Shown: one piece after another, positions 16,357 through 24,579 of the stretch | Numbering within the stretch: position 1 is the stretch's first letter | Layout of the letters: each line of letters begins with the position of its first letter | Assembly: GCF_000294495.1 (NCBI RefSeq) | Contig: NC_018526.1 | Coordinates: forward strand, 1,674,001 to 1,738,000 | Direction: 5' to 3' | Length of the DNA: 64,000 nt | Source: Streptococcus suis S735 | GTDB taxonomy: Bacteria > Bacillota > Bacilli > Lactobacillales > Streptococcaceae | Position numbers and translations under genes: made by a program | The notes under the pieces: generated by a model | Seen by the model: only the letters and a program-made list of their open reading frames with translations | Told to the model about the DNA's origin: nothing | Database searches by the model: none

Positions 16357-17800
16357 AACACCTTATGTTGAAATTTTTTGATAAGGTGTTACAATGATAG
16401 AGCATAAACAGTTTTACCGATTTTGGGTTGAAGCGTAATCGTAAAATTTGTTATGCATAATGAGGTAATACATTGTCCGAATGAGACGATGTATGGAGGC
16501 AATCGTGTGCAGCTTCGTTGAAGTCGTTTGCGATTGTCTTTTTCGTTTCTTATAAAAGTCTGCGATATGGCAAGGATTGGTATGATTGGCTGAAGCGATA
16601 TTGTGGATACACTTGAACAGAATCTTTCTAGCGTAGGGATTACCACGCTTGGTAATGTGTTCCTTAGCGAGGAAGTTACCAGATTCATAGTGTCTCAGGT
16701 CAATACCGATAAAGGCATTGATTTGATTGGCAGACTGAAAACGGCGAATATCTCCCAGTTCACCAATAATACTTGTTGCAGTAGTCTCAGCTATTCCAGG
16801 AATAGAGAGCAGAATGTCATATTCAGGTAATGGCTGAGCTAGTTCCACCATTTCGTCTAAGACTGCCTGTCTCTGTTCAGAAAGTCTAAGCAATTCTTTT
16901 GTATAGTAACGGACCTCTTCCAGTATTGGAGAGGTTTTCTTGACGGCACAATAAGATTGATTAGCTAGTGCTATAAGCTTCTCGGCTAAGTAAGCCACAC
17001 GCTTGTCAGAAATCCGTTTTGAAGTGGACAGACGGATGCTCTTTGAGAGTTCATCATTGCTTAACTCAAGTACGCAGTCCTTACAAGGAAAAGCTATAAC
17101 TAAGTTCCAGTATTGTTCGCAGATGGTGTCGATAAGATATTTTCCAATTCAGGGAAAGTGACCTGTAAGACCTTGTGCAGGCGGTTTTTAGCTCGAACAA
17201 TATCCTCGGTCAGATTCTGATAGAAACGGCTGAGATCCCGCAAGTTTTGGTAGACTTCTTCTTGGACATAAGTGGGTTTACGATTCAGCACAAATTGAGA
17301 TTGAGCCAGTTTTTCAGCGTCAATTTGATCTGTTTTCCGCACACGCAAGCTATCCAGTTGCTTCTTAGCTTCTAAGGGATTAAGCCGTGTATAAGCATAG
17401 CCATTATCATCTAGAAAAGTTTGGAGACGGCGAGAATAGACACCTGTTGCTTCAAAGATGATTTCTGGCTTATGGACGGTTCTCAAATCGCCAAGTAGCC
17501 GAGCAAAGCCGATGGCGTCATTGGATATGGTATAGCCATGAACTTTCTCACCATTGACTAGAATGGCCACTTCTGAACTTGCCTTACTCACATCAATCCC
17601 AAAAACTACTCGCATGATATTACCTCTTTGTCTTGAATGATTCCTTGTTTTAGCGATGTCATTTTCAATACTCGACGTCTGGCGTCCCACATACTTTGAT
17701 AACATTCTTTCTAAAACAGGTGTCTTGCCAGTTTTTGTTGCGACGTCTAGCGTCAAAAGCACCCTCGACTTAACAAGACACCTCTACTTTATCATAAAGA
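16357..17800 (-). mobile_element. IS110 family insertion sequence, inactivated
   Basis: The element consists of a broken IS110 transposase gene (16414-17615, minus strand) plus non-coding ends. The end past the gene carries an inverted repeat (AACACCTTAT at 16357-16366 and ATAAGGTGTT at 16381-16390). The upstream end (17616 to about 17800) holds two near-identical 14-mers CGACGTCTGGCGTC (17673) and CGACGTCTAGCGTC (17741) and an inverted GGTGTCTTG / CAAGACACC pair. IS110 elements carry no classic terminal inverted repeats, so exact ends cannot be fixed here. Confidence 0.75.
16414..17615 (-). pseudogene. IS110 family transposase, frameshifted
   Basis: The N-terminal part (17100-17615, MRVVFGIDVSKASSEVAIL) is the RuvC-like DEDD domain, with EATGVYSRRLQTFL and RVRKTDQIDAEKLA. 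The C-terminal part (down to 16414) is the Transposase_20 domain with SIPGIAETTATSIIGELGDI and HITKRGNPYARKILF. The frame is lost near 17100-17115; the second frame can be read from EQYWNLVIAFPCKDC onward. Joined, the two give about 400 residues, the usual IS110 length. The start follows AAAGAGGTAA. With the active site split between frames the element should not move on its own unless frameshifting restores the protein. Confidence 0.88.
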
Positions 17801-17803
17801 AAA

Positions 17804-17844
17804 AGTAGTGAGTACTTTCTCCCGTCGGAGATTTCCTCACTACT
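17804..17844 (-). terminator. Terminator-like hairpin beside the IS element
   Basis: AGTAGTGAG and CTCACTACT pair with 9 bp, and on the minus strand a run of five T follows. It may end the ABC transporter operon, whose last gene stops 360 bases upstream. Confidence 0.5.
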
Positions 17845-17886
17845 AATCTTAGTATGTTTTTGTATATATTAACATAAAATAAATAC

Positions 17887-18176
17887 AAAAGAGGCTGAGC
17901 AAAAAGCCCAGCGCCACTTCTTAGAGTTCGTGTCGACATCTCATCGCAGTGGTTGATTGGCAGATTTGTTCGTGTTTTACACTCCAAATCCGACCTATAC
18001 GACTGATGCGAACAGAATTCGCTTCATCTCCAACCTCAAACTGTCTCCCAGACAGTTTGAGCTGTGCGGGGGTGGGAGTGAAACAGTATGGGGATAGACT
18101 GTTTCAGCTCAACAACTTAAAACGAAAAATTGTTGACGAACTTGTTTTAGACCAGTCGAGTTCTTTCCCACTCCCT
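17887..18176 (+). repeat. Dispersed intergenic repeat, copy B (long form)
   Basis: About 290 bp from AAAAGAGGCTGAGCAAAAAG to CCACTCCC. It is nearly identical to the copy at 51001-51291 over its length and is found in shortened form at 10147-10323. It contains inverted pairs, such as AAACTGTCTCCCAGACAGTTT. No protein is evident in it. It lies between the IS110 element and the solute-binding protein gene. Confidence 0.9.
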
Positions 18177-18204
18177 CTTTTCACACTTCATCACCTGTAT
18201 CGTA

Positions 18205-19686
18205 TTATTTATTTGCTAAAAACTCATCGTATTGTTTTTGCATTTCTTCTTTTACTTTTTTGTAGGATTCTTCTGCTTCCAATTTTTTCAGCATTTCTGG
18301 AACAGCAACATCAGGATCCACAGTACCAGTATTGATACTTGCTGCATATTGGCTCATGATATTTTGGATACTTGTAATTTCAGTCTTAACTGCATCAGCA
18401 TTGAAGTTGAAGCCAAGAAGTGGAGACTCTTCTGCACCTGCCAGCAATTCTTCTGCTTTTTTCACATCTTCATCTGTTACCTTGTCAGTGATGTAGAGAA
18501 TTTGGCTGTTACCTGTGTTCCAAGCTGACATACGAGTATCGCCTTTGTAACCATCCAACAACTTGATACGATTTTCAGCACTTGGGTCTTTTTCCCAGTT
18601 GACTCCCTCTGGACCAAATACCAAGCCGTTCAGCAATTCTGGATTTGTATTGATAAGGGTCAATACTTCCATAGCTTTTTCTTTGTTCTTAGATGTTTTT
18701 GAAATGACAAAGTTTGCTACTTGGGTAGATCCGCTTGTCTTATAGGCAGATGTGATTGGTTTAGAAGTAATCTTATAGCCTGCAACTGTTGAAAGGAGGC
18801 TATCGCCAAAGTCAGCTGGTCCTTGTGTTTCTTCACGAACGAACCAGTTTGCTACATCAAGTGAGAAGGTTGCGTCAGTAGTCGCTGCATCTGCCATAAT
18901 GTAGCCAGCCTTATAGTATTTGTGAATGGTACGAAGGTTATCCATGTGACGGTCCACTTCAAATGGGTTTACCACTTTTGTAGTGTCGCCTTTCAAGTCG
19001 ATAGCAAATGGTAACTCATTCCCAGCTGGATATTCCAAGCCGTCTGTTGAGGGTTTGCTAGATTTTACCCAGGCAAATGGTGTTACATCTGCTTCTTTTT
19101 CTTTGATGGTTGCCAACATGCTTTCCACATCATCGTAGCTATCTACTTTAGAAATGTCAAAACCATACTTATCAACCATGTCTTGGTTGAAGGAAAGCAT
19201 CTGTTGACTAGCTACGTTACCGATGACAGGGACTGCGTAGATTTTTCCGTCGATGGTATTTCCTTTGATATAGGCAGGGTCAATAATGTCATAGAGGGCC
19301 TTGCCTTCTTTCTTGTAAAGTTCTGTTAAATCAGCATAAGCTCCTTTTTGCGCATTGATAATATAGTTGTCTGCAAAGGCAATATCATATTCCTCACCAG
19401 ATGAGGTAATAATGGCCATTTTATCTTTATAGTCCCCCCATGAGATATACTTGATGTCTAGATGGGCCCCTGCTTCTTTTTCGATAATCTTATTGGCATT
19501 TTCCAAAAGAACATCGATGTTTTTCGGTGCGTCTCCGATTTGATACATGAGGATGTTTGTCAATCCATCTTCTGTTGTAGTGCTACTTGATGCGGTCTTA
19601 TTTCCAGTCAGACTACCACAAGCGGCAAGGGCAGCTGCGGACGCAAGTGTCACGCAGGAGTAGGCAAATTTTTTCCATGTTTTCAT
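18205..19686 (-). CDS. Carbohydrate ABC transporter solute-binding lipoprotein (LplA/NgtS-like)
   Basis: The 493-residue protein has a lipoprotein signal peptide with lipobox LAAC (C23 as the lipidated residue), a family 1 extracellular sugar-binding fold and a C-terminal region (about 400-493) typical of the LplA-type binding proteins with DUF3502. It is the last gene of a three-gene transporter operon. By size, gene order and neighbouring GH genes it corresponds to pneumococcal NgtS, the N-glycan-binding protein. The binding specificity is inferred from context. No ATPase is encoded in the operon, so MsmK probably supplies energy. Confidence 0.88.
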   Translation of the reverse strand: MKTWKKFAYSCVTLASAAALAACGSLTGNKTASSSTTTEDGLTNILMYQIGDAPKNIDVLLENANKIIEKEAGAHLDIKYISWGDYKDKMAIITSSGEEYDIAFADNYIINAQKGAYADLTELYKKEGKALYDIIDPAYIKGNTIDGKIYAVPVIGNVASQQMLSFNQDMVDKYGFDISKVDSYDDVESMLATIKEKEADVTPFAWVKSSKPSTDGLEYPAGNELPFAIDLKGDTTKVVNPFEVDRHMDNLRTIHKYYKAGYIMADAATTDATFSLDVANWFVREETQGPADFGDSLLSTVAGYKITSKPITSAYKTSGSTQVANFVISKTSKNKEKAMEVLTLINTNPELLNGLVFGPEGVNWEKDPSAENRIKLLDGYKGDTRMSAWNTGNSQILYITDKVTDEDVKKAEELLAGAEESPLLGFNFNADAVKTEITSIQNIMSQYAASINTGTVDPDVAVPEMLKKLEAEESYKKVKEEMQKQYDEFLANK

Positions 19687-19755
19687 TTGGCTGTTCCTTT
19701 CTATTTTTTTAGATAATGAAGTATGGAATACGATTGTTAAGATAGAGTGATGTCT

Positions 19756-20679
19756 CTACTCCTTGACTCCGCCAATTGTCAAACCTTTGACAAAGTAACG
19801 TTGGAAGAAAGGATAGAGACAGGCAATTGGTAGAGTCGATACGACCACAATAGCCATACGTGTTGCTTCTTTGGGAAGGGCCCCTGCAACTTCTGAGGAC
19901 ATGGCCGCTGCTGCGGCAGCATTTTCAGAGAGATATTGAATGTTTGCTTGAATTTTCATCAGCAGGTATTGGAGAGGGAAGAGGTTATCGCTCTGGATAT
20001 AGAGGAGAGCGTTGTACCAGTCATTCCAAAAAGCGAGGGCTGTAAAGAGAGCGATTGTTGCGATACCTGGTAGGGTTAGTGGCAAGCAGATTTGGAAGAA
20101 AATCCGAAATTCACTGGCCCCGTCAATCCTGGCAGATTCGATAATAGACTCAGAAATAGTCTTTCTAAAGAAGGACCTCATCACCATGATATTGAAAGGA
20201 GATAGCAGCATAGGTAGAATCAAGGCTGCCACTGTATCTTTGAGATTTAAAAACGAGGTCATAACGATATAGGTTGGAATGGTCCCTGCGCTAAACAGCA
20301 TGGTAAAGAGAGCCATCAGGGTAAAAAATCGTCTGTATCTGAAACTGTTTCTCGAAATGGCATAGGCGTAAAGAACGGTGAAGAAGACATTCAGGCTCGT
20401 CCCTACAATGGTCACAAAGAAGGTGATAAAGAGGGCTTGGAGAATCTGATCTTTTAATTGAAAGAGATATTCATAACCTGCCAAACTCCATTGCTCTGGC
20501 CAGAAAGAATAGCCGTTGATAGCCAAGCTTGTCTCATCTGTCATAGAAATGATGATAACAAATATGAAGGGAAGGGTACAAGATAGGGCAAATATCCCTA
20601 GTAAACTTGAGAAAAATAGATCTGTTTTCTTACTAAATGAATGAATAGAAACAGAAGTGATTTGTTTCTTTTTTTTCAT
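19756..20679 (-). CDS. Carbohydrate ABC transporter permease (LplC/NgtP2-like)
   Basis: The 307-residue protein is an inner-membrane sugar permease of the MalG/LplC type. It has six membrane segments after a cytoplasmic N-terminus, and the EAA loop that docks the ATPase is visible as ESARIDGASEFRIFFQICLP near residue 190. It follows the LplB-like permease gene with a 9-base gap and precedes the binding protein gene by 69 bases. It forms the heterodimeric channel with its neighbour. Confidence 0.9.
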   Translation of the reverse strand: MKKKKQITSVSIHSFSKKTDLFFSSLLGIFALSCTLPFIFVIIISMTDETSLAINGYSFWPEQWSLAGYEYLFQLKDQILQALFITFFVTIVGTSLNVFFTVLYAYAISRNSFRYRRFFTLMALFTMLFSAGTIPTYIVMTSFLNLKDTVAALILPMLLSPFNIMVMRSFFRKTISESIIESARIDGASEFRIFFQICLPLTLPGIATIALFTALAFWNDWYNALLYIQSDNLFPLQYLLMKIQANIQYLSENAAAAAAMSSEVAGALPKEATRMAIVVVSTLPIACLYPFFQRYFVKGLTIGGVKE

Positions 20680-20688
20680 ACTCCCCTC

Positions 20689-21621
20689 CTAGAATAAGGC
20701 TGATTCCTTATCAAAGCGACGAACAATCAGGTTGGTCACTACCACCAAGATACAGCCGACAACAGACTGATAGAGACCTGCCGCGATAGCCATACCGATG
20801 TCCCCTGTTCCTGCAATTCCACGATAAACGTAGGTATCAAGGACCTGAGTCACATTGAAGAGAGGACCTGAATTTTTCGGAATTTGATAGAAAAGGCCAA
20901 AGTCTGCTCGGAAGATATTTCCGACAGCCAGAATCGTTAAAATAGTCATCAGAGGCATTAACTGAGGAAGGGTGACATAGCGGATGCGTTGCCATTTGGT
21001 CGCTCCATCCACAATCGCAGCTTCATAGTAGGTTGGGTCAATGCCCATAATGGTTGCATAATAAATAATACTGTTATAGCCCAAACCTTTCCAAATTCCT
21101 AAGAAAAGCAAGATGAAGGGCCAATAGGTTGGTGTGCTGTACCAGTTGATGGGATCCATCCCCATTCCTTTGAGAATATTGTTTATCAATCCTTTATCTG
21201 GACTCAAAAATGCGTAAACGAAGAAACTGATAATGACCCAAGAAAGGAAATAAGGGAACAAGGTTGTGGTCTGATAGATCTTTACCAGCTTCTTCGACCG
21301 CATCTCACTAAAGATAATGGCAATACCTACTGCAAAAATCAGTCCGAGTACGATAAAACCAAGATTATATAGGATGGTATTTCTTGTGATGATATAGGCA
21401 TCGGATGATTGAAATAGAAATTTAAAATTATCCAATCCTATCCACTTACTTTGTATGAGACTATCCCAAAAGCCATTACCTGTATGGCGATAGTCCTTAA
21501 AAGCAATCACATTGCCAAATACTGGAATATAGAAAAATAGAATGAGCCAGATGACTCCTGGCAATACCATTAGGAAAAAAATGGCATTTTGTTTTAGATT
21601 TTTTATGAGGTCTTTCATCAT
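20689..21621 (-). CDS. Carbohydrate ABC transporter permease (LplB/NgtP1-like)
   Basis: The 310-residue protein is a sugar permease of the MalF/LplB type with six membrane segments and the EAA loop EAAIVDGATKWQRIRYVTLP near residue 198, where the ATPase binds. It is the first gene of the transporter operon; the start ATGATG follows AAAGGAGCT. It is separated from the upstream GH20 gene by a terminator and a promoter region, so transporter expression can be set apart from the glycosidases. Confidence 0.9.
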   Translation of the reverse strand: MMKDLIKNLKQNAIFFLMVLPGVIWLILFFYIPVFGNVIAFKDYRHTGNGFWDSLIQSKWIGLDNFKFLFQSSDAYIITRNTILYNLGFIVLGLIFAVGIAIIFSEMRSKKLVKIYQTTTLFPYFLSWVIISFFVYAFLSPDKGLINNILKGMGMDPINWYSTPTYWPFILLFLGIWKGLGYNSIIYYATIMGIDPTYYEAAIVDGATKWQRIRYVTLPQLMPLMTILTILAVGNIFRADFGLFYQIPKNSGPLFNVTQVLDTYVYRGIAGTGDIGMAIAAGLYQSVVGCILVVVTNLIVRRFDKESALF

Positions 21622-21819
21622 AGCTCCTTTCTATTATGAACCTTTACATTATTAGTTTACTCCTGATTGGGCCAACTGTGAATTGCCACATTATAGGCAA
21701 AATTCTACAAATTATAGGTGTATATAACAACCGATATACCTTCTGTAAAAAACAAAGAAAATCTGGGTTGCTAATCAAAATTTGCATAAAAAATTGAGCC
21801 CTTTCGAGCTCGAGAACTA
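21622..21819 (-). promoter_or_regulatory. Promoter region and terminator before the sugar transporter
   Basis: A hairpin GAGCTCGAAAGGGCTC with a following T run (about 21786-21812) ends the GH20-side operon. Downstream on the minus strand two CCTATAAT elements (-10-like, at 21690-21695 and 21711-21716) stand 21 bp apart. Either could serve as the transporter promoter. No cre site of good quality was seen here. Confidence 0.5.
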
Positions 21820-23706
21820 CTAGGTCGTATAGATGGTTGAAGCCGTCGCAATAATCTGCCATTGGTTGGCAGTTGTCGCAATAAATCCCTTGTCCTGATG
21901 GAAGTCATCGTAAGGGAGAATTGGCACTTCTAGTTCATCTAGTTTAGGTACTTCATTGTTCAGATAGGCTTGCAACCGCTGGATTGCTCGGCGAATGCGG
22001 GCATCCAATCCCCCTAGGCGAATGTCCACCGTATCCAGACCAAACACCTTCTTCTCTACCATCCATTGGTAGCTAAGTGCCTGATAGAAGCTTTCCAGAT
22101 CTATTCTTAGTTGCTGCAAACCGTCAACTTTCTCTGCCAAGACCTGACGATTTCCTTCCTGATAGGCCTGACGAATACCTACTGAAATAGCCGCCTTGGT
22201 CGCTAAAACCTGACACAACTTAGCCTGAGTATCAAAGAGATAGGTATAGCCCTTGGCTCGGCTTCCAATCTCTGCCAATCTAGGCGCTAATTCCTGATAA
22301 AAGGCATTGTCTTTTTCGGCATCAATATGCTCTTGCAGCAAGGGGCAGAGAATATCCTGATACAAAATGTAGCGACTGGGATTGAAACCGTGATGACCTG
22401 GACCTGGGTGACTAGGTGTCTTATTTGGCAAATCCAATTGCAGGAAGTCATCTAGGGAAACTTGGTGTAGTTGATAGAAATGCTCAGCCAGACAGCCCAA
22501 ATTTCCTCGGTACTGGAGTTCTGCCCAGGCATGAAGACTCGGCAAGATCGAAAAGGTTGCGCATTCTCCACCATTATCTCCCCAAGCGGTCACCGTCACT
22601 TCTTGGACGCCATACTCTTGGCAGGCAGCATGTGCTTTTGGTGCAATCCGCATACTGAAATCATTATCAGGAGTAAAACCAATCCACTTCCAGGCACCAC
22701 TTGCAAAGGCAATCTGATCTCCCAACTGCTGATGACTAGCTAGTTTTTGACCATAGCTCTCACGACTAGTCTGATAGTAATCCCAATAAATCAAGGTCAC
22801 TCTGTCCTTGAGACGATCCAAATAAGCCTGAATTTCCGAATCAATTTCCAACTGACCAGTATAATCCTTACTCGCTGTCAACAACTGGAAGAACATATCG
22901 CTCCACATACTACAATGGAAGCCGTACTTGTCAGCAATATCCAAGACCCGTTCCAAGTGTTGGCACATAATCAGACTTCGTTTCTGATAGCCGTGTTGAT
23001 TGAGGTATTGACCCAGCCCGACCAAGTGAGCCTCATCCATACCGATGTTAATGGTCCGTGTTTTCAGATGGGACAAAGCCTCAAACATCTTATCAATCAA
23101 GGCATAGGTCCTCTCATCCCCAATCAAGAGAATATTATCCACATCTCGAATGGCCTGAATAGATGAAATGTTCCATTTGAGGTAGGCGATCAGATGGGCC
23201 AAGGTCTGGATACAGGGAATAAATTCCATACCGTAACGGTGGCACTCCTCCTCAATAGCCTGCAATTCTTCTTTTGTATAGGCCCCTCGGAAATAACCAA
23301 AATAGGGTTCATCACGTAGTTGGTAGGTATCTTCCATGTAAAGCTGGAAATGGCTGTAGCCTATCAAGGCCAATTGTCTAATCAAGATTTTACTGGCTTC
23401 AACCGTCAGGACAGCATTTCGAGAACAATCTTCCATAAAACCGAGTTGACGATAGGCAGGTCTTTCTAGAATCTGTATGTCGGTCTCACCCTGAGCCAAC
23501 TGACTAGCCAAAACAAGCAAGCCTCGATAAATCATGTGTTCTTTAGGCGCACGGATACGGTAAGAACCTGCTGAACCTTCAATCCGCAAACTCTCCTTGC
23601 CACCGACTTCAAGTTCTAACTGGCAATCCAAGCCAAGCGAGGAACAAATCTCTTCCAAGACCCCCTCCGACTGCCGTAACGAATGGTTTATCTGTAACAT
23701 CATCAT
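21820..23706 (-). CDS. Family 20 beta-N-acetylhexosaminidase (GH20C-like)
   Basis: The 628-residue protein is a GH20 exo-hexosaminidase. An N-terminal alpha/beta domain (1-80) leads into a TIM barrel. The catalytic Asp-Glu pair is D224-E225 in NIGMDEAHLVGLG, which uses the substrate acetamido group. It has no signal peptide, so it acts in the cytoplasm on imported glycans, removing terminal GlcNAc or GalNAc. It resembles the smaller intracellular pneumococcal GH20C rather than the surface StrH. It lies last in the GH125-GH38-ROK-GH20 operon, 6 bases after the ROK gene. Confidence 0.9.
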   Translation of the reverse strand: MMMLQINHSLRQSEGVLEEICSSLGLDCQLELEVGGKESLRIEGSAGSYRIRAPKEHMIYRGLLVLASQLAQGETDIQILERPAYRQLGFMEDCSRNAVLTVEASKILIRQLALIGYSHFQLYMEDTYQLRDEPYFGYFRGAYTKEELQAIEEECHRYGMEFIPCIQTLAHLIAYLKWNISSIQAIRDVDNILLIGDERTYALIDKMFEALSHLKTRTINIGMDEAHLVGLGQYLNQHGYQKRSLIMCQHLERVLDIADKYGFHCSMWSDMFFQLLTASKDYTGQLEIDSEIQAYLDRLKDRVTLIYWDYYQTSRESYGQKLASHQQLGDQIAFASGAWKWIGFTPDNDFSMRIAPKAHAACQEYGVQEVTVTAWGDNGGECATFSILPSLHAWAELQYRGNLGCLAEHFYQLHQVSLDDFLQLDLPNKTPSHPGPGHHGFNPSRYILYQDILCPLLQEHIDAEKDNAFYQELAPRLAEIGSRAKGYTYLFDTQAKLCQVLATKAAISVGIRQAYQEGNRQVLAEKVDGLQQLRIDLESFYQALSYQWMVEKKVFGLDTVDIRLGGLDARIRRAIQRLQAYLNNEVPKLDELEVPILPYDDFHQDKGFIATTANQWQIIATASTIYTT

Positions 23707-23712
23707 TTCTCC

Positions 23713-24579
23713 TTATTGTAGGGTCTTCATATAAGCACCCATGAGATTGGCATCCTGCTGGTAGTGGCAGGCACGAATGGCAGGTAGATAAGGAAATTCT
23801 TCTGGATATTCCTTTTGAATAGCCTCTAGTTGCTCCTGAATAGCTTGGATAAAGACTGGATTCTGGCTGATAGAGCCACCTATAGCCAGCACTTCTGGTT
23901 CCAGGAAATAGGAGATATTTAAAATGCCATAGGCCAGATTGCGTGTCATTTCTTCAATGGCTAATTGACATACCTCATCTCCCTGTTCTGCTAGCTCAAA
24001 AATCCGCTTGCCGTTCCAATCTTCCACAGCTTCCTCATACTGACTAGCAACCTGTCTGACCAAACTTCCAGTAGAAGCAAGTTGGGACCAGTTTTTTAGA
24101 GGTCCCTTTCCAGTAGCAATCAGCATATAGCCAAATTCGCCACCGAAACCTTGTTTCCCTCGGATGAGTTTTCTATCCACAATCAAGGCACCACCGATAC
24201 CCGTACCACAGACGACACAGGCAAAAGTCGATAACTGGTCATCAACAGCCAATTCACTCAGACCGACACAATTGGCATCATTTTCCAAATAAACAGGACA
24301 GCCATACTGACTTAATAGCTCATACCAAGATACACCATGGATATAAGGAACGGCACTCAGCCCCTGGATGACACCTGTTTCAAGGTCTACCGCTCCAGGT
24401 ATACTGAGGGAAATAGCCTCCAAGCCGTCTACCGGCTGAATAACACTGTCCATAAGCGCCAACAATTCCGCTAAACTAGATGGCGTTTTCCATTCCTGCC
24501 TATAGTTTATCTGCTTATCTGAACCAATCAGGGCCGCCTTTATTCCCGTACCACCAATGTCAAAACAGGCTACTACCAT
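23713..24579 (-). CDS. ROK family sugar kinase
   Basis: The 288-residue protein is a ROK kinase, starting MVVACFDIGGTGIKAALIG (phosphate-binding loop) with DANCVGLSEL, VCGTGIGGALIVDRKLIRG and GGEFGY downstream. The classical zinc-binding CxCGxxGCxE motif is not seen. ROK kinases phosphorylate glucose, mannose, fructose or amino sugars. Mannose or GlcNAc released from N-glycans is the likely substrate here, by context. The start follows AAAGGAGAAAG and lies inside the 3' end of the GH38 gene (20-base overlap), which implies translational coupling. Confidence 0.9.
   Translation of the reverse strand: MVVACFDIGGTGIKAALIGSDKQINYRQEWKTPSSLAELLALMDSVIQPVDGLEAISLSIPGAVDLETGVIQGLSAVPYIHGVSWYELLSQYGCPVYLENDANCVGLSELAVDDQLSTFACVVCGTGIGGALIVDRKLIRGKQGFGGEFGYMLIATGKGPLKNWSQLASTGSLVRQVASQYEEAVEDWNGKRIFELAEQGDEVCQLAIEEMTRNLAYGILNISYFLEPEVLAIGGSISQNPVFIQAIQEQLEAIQKEYPEEFPYLPAIRACHYQQDANLMGAYMKTLQ

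Noticed and set aside
18000..18120. Possible tRNA-like or small RNA structure inside repeat copy B
   Set aside because: Hairpins are present but no cloverleaf, and the sequence recurs as a repeat, so no RNA gene was called.
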